Shown here: positions 62,674 through 64,000 of the stretch, in pieces
Numbering within the stretch: the stretch's first letter is position 1
Layout of the letters: each line of letters begins with the position of its first letter
Source of the DNA: Progne subis subis
Lineage: Eukaryota; Chordata; Aves; Passeriformes; Hirundinidae
Reading direction: 5' to 3'
NCBI GenBank assembly: GCA_022316685.1
Contig: JAKJHU010000030.1
Span: 6,579,058 to 6,643,057 of the forward strand
Length of the DNA: 64,000 bases
The notes under the pieces: model-generated
What the model was told of the DNA's origin: nothing
The model's input: only the letters and a program-made list of their open reading frames with translations
Database searches by the model: none
Position numbers and translations under genes: made by a program

Positions 62674-62900
62674 AGAGGAGGAGAGGAGAGGAGAGGAGAG
62701 GAGAGGAGAGGAGAGGAGAGGAGAGGAGAGGAGAGGAGAGGAGAGGAGAGGAGAGGAGAGGAGAGGAGAGGAGAGGAGAGGAGAGGAGAGGAGAGGAGAG
62801 GAGAGGAGAGGAGAGGAGAGGAGAGAGGAGAGGAGAGGAGAGGAGAGGAGAGGAGAGGAGAGGAGAGGAGAGGAGAGGAGAGGAGAGGAGAGGAGAGGAG
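62674..62900. repeat. (GGAGA)n pentamer array
   Basis: About 45 copies of GGAGA on the plus strand, essentially perfect, with one register slip near 62,826 dividing it into roughly 30 and 15 copies. The left end joins AGCTTTTAGAGGAG, and the right end stops abruptly at GAGCTCACTG. All-purine strand. The 104-codon plus frame (EERRG repeats) and 77-codon minus frame (LLSSP repeats) are artefacts. Confidence 0.97.
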
Positions 62901-64000
62901 CTCACTGAAAATAAACTGAAAAGTGTTTGGGTTTTGATTGTTGCAATGGATTTTTCACTTTCAGAAGAAAAAGTTTTGGTCTTTTAAGAAGACTTTTACG
63001 TGACAACAGGAAGGTTCATTACAGAAACAATATTTCACTAGAGTATTATTCAGTCTGATTTAGTGTCTTTTTCAGGTGCATGGCTCTCCTGTAACAATGG
63101 GATGCAATACCATTCTCCAAATGAAAATACTATGCAGTTACTTATGAGTGTACACAGGGTGATGTCCCTTTGAGTGACTGTTATCTTGCTGGCATAGGTC
63201 TGCTATCAAATAGGAGCAATTATTCCCAATGCAGTCAAATTAAATTTTCATAACTATGAAGTTGCATTTTACTTTGGGGCACAACCTGATGCCCATTTCA
63301 TCATTCCTCATTCCTTAATCCTCTATATTAAATCTAACTAAATCAATGTTTACTAATATTAATATTTTAACATACAATACTTGCTCTGCCTTCTGACATC
63401 TTGTGCCTTTATCAGTAACATGGTGAAGGACCTCTGCAGATTTTGCTTTCTGCCAAGATCCTTTTTTTGTTTTTCATTCTTTTTAACCGGTCATTTCCTC
63501 ATGTTTGAACGTGCACATACAAGTGTATATTTTTCTGCTACTTAAGTCACCAAAATTCCTAATTAATAGGAGAAAATCAATCATCTCCCCACTGGATGAA
63601 GGTCATTTTATGAAAAGACTAAGGGAGCATTAAAAAAGAACCCTGCTTCAATTTCTGCATTAATCAAATAAAAAAAATAGGTTTATTTCCCTATAAAGAG
63701 ATAATCAGTTACTTCCTGGTCCCCAGATCTACCAGCACAGGTCCATGCACTTTTATGAAAGCACCTGGAGACTGAAGGCAAGGGCTTTTCAAACCCTATC
63801 AAGAACAAAGCACATCTGCTGCTTGTGAGGCTGCTTCCCAGACACAGTGATCCTATAACTGTCCTCCCAGTCACAAACCCCTGATTCCCACCTTGCCACT
63901 GCTTCATACTCCTATTTGATGTCTTCCAAATACCTGATTAGAGTATTTAAATGACTACTCAATACCTGGAAGTAATGTTTGTCTGTATGTGATACAAACA
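62901..64000. other. Unique noncoding sequence to window end
   Basis: No gene or transposon recognised. A 74-codon minus frame (63,683-63,907) lies in a slightly GC-richer patch and shows no recognised features. Confidence 0.5.

Noticed and set aside
62594..62908. 104-codon EERRG-repeat and 77-codon LLSSP-repeat frames
   Set aside because: Translations of the (GGAGA)n array.

Overview
The window is vertebrate nuclear DNA, most likely from a bird and probably a songbird. It is AT-rich and almost free of coding sequence. I see diagnostic remains of CR1 retroposons, the typical avian LINE, in both orientations. There is one long LTR of endogenous-retrovirus type, and many A/C-rich and homopolymer tracts. 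I see no bacterial-style gene organisation, no rRNA or tRNA gene, no CRISPR array, and no gene I can name. The setting fits a gene desert or a very long intron.

Layout. 1-10,956 is mostly unique noncoding DNA. It holds two AAAAC-rich tracts, a degraded antisense CR1 piece (about 6,205-6,450) and a perfect 24-bp palindrome. 10,957-12,475 is an old antisense CR1 covering part of the reverse-transcriptase region and the 3' end; 12,973-13,304 is a separate sense CR1 3' end. 13,305-27,649 is nearly featureless. 27,650-28,220 is a motif-dense stretch (POU octamers, GATA, homeodomain, IRF-like and E2F-like sites, with a 25-bp tandem duplication) and is the best enhancer candidate. 31,287-32,813 is a solo LTR flanked by GGGGG on both sides. 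34,848-35,483 is open on both strands, with no recognisable protein.

The most conspicuous object is 40,646-42,878. This is a 2.2-kb array built from two pentamers, GGGAA and GGTGC, with internal higher-order duplications, a decayed left edge and a pure (GGGAA)n right end. It is stop-free in several frames, so it yields very long artefactual ORFs on both strands. A second purine pentamer array, (GGAGA)n, lies at 62,674-62,900. CR1 remnants also occur at 43,505-43,998 and 59,555-59,632, and there is a 30-base C run at 49,405.

The only gene-like signal I can argue for is a weak two-exon model at 51,434-52,108. It has a short signal-anchor peptide followed by a second open segment in the same phase, both ending at good splice donors. 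It is speculative. Repeat identifications come from recognising family sequence by eye, not from a database search.
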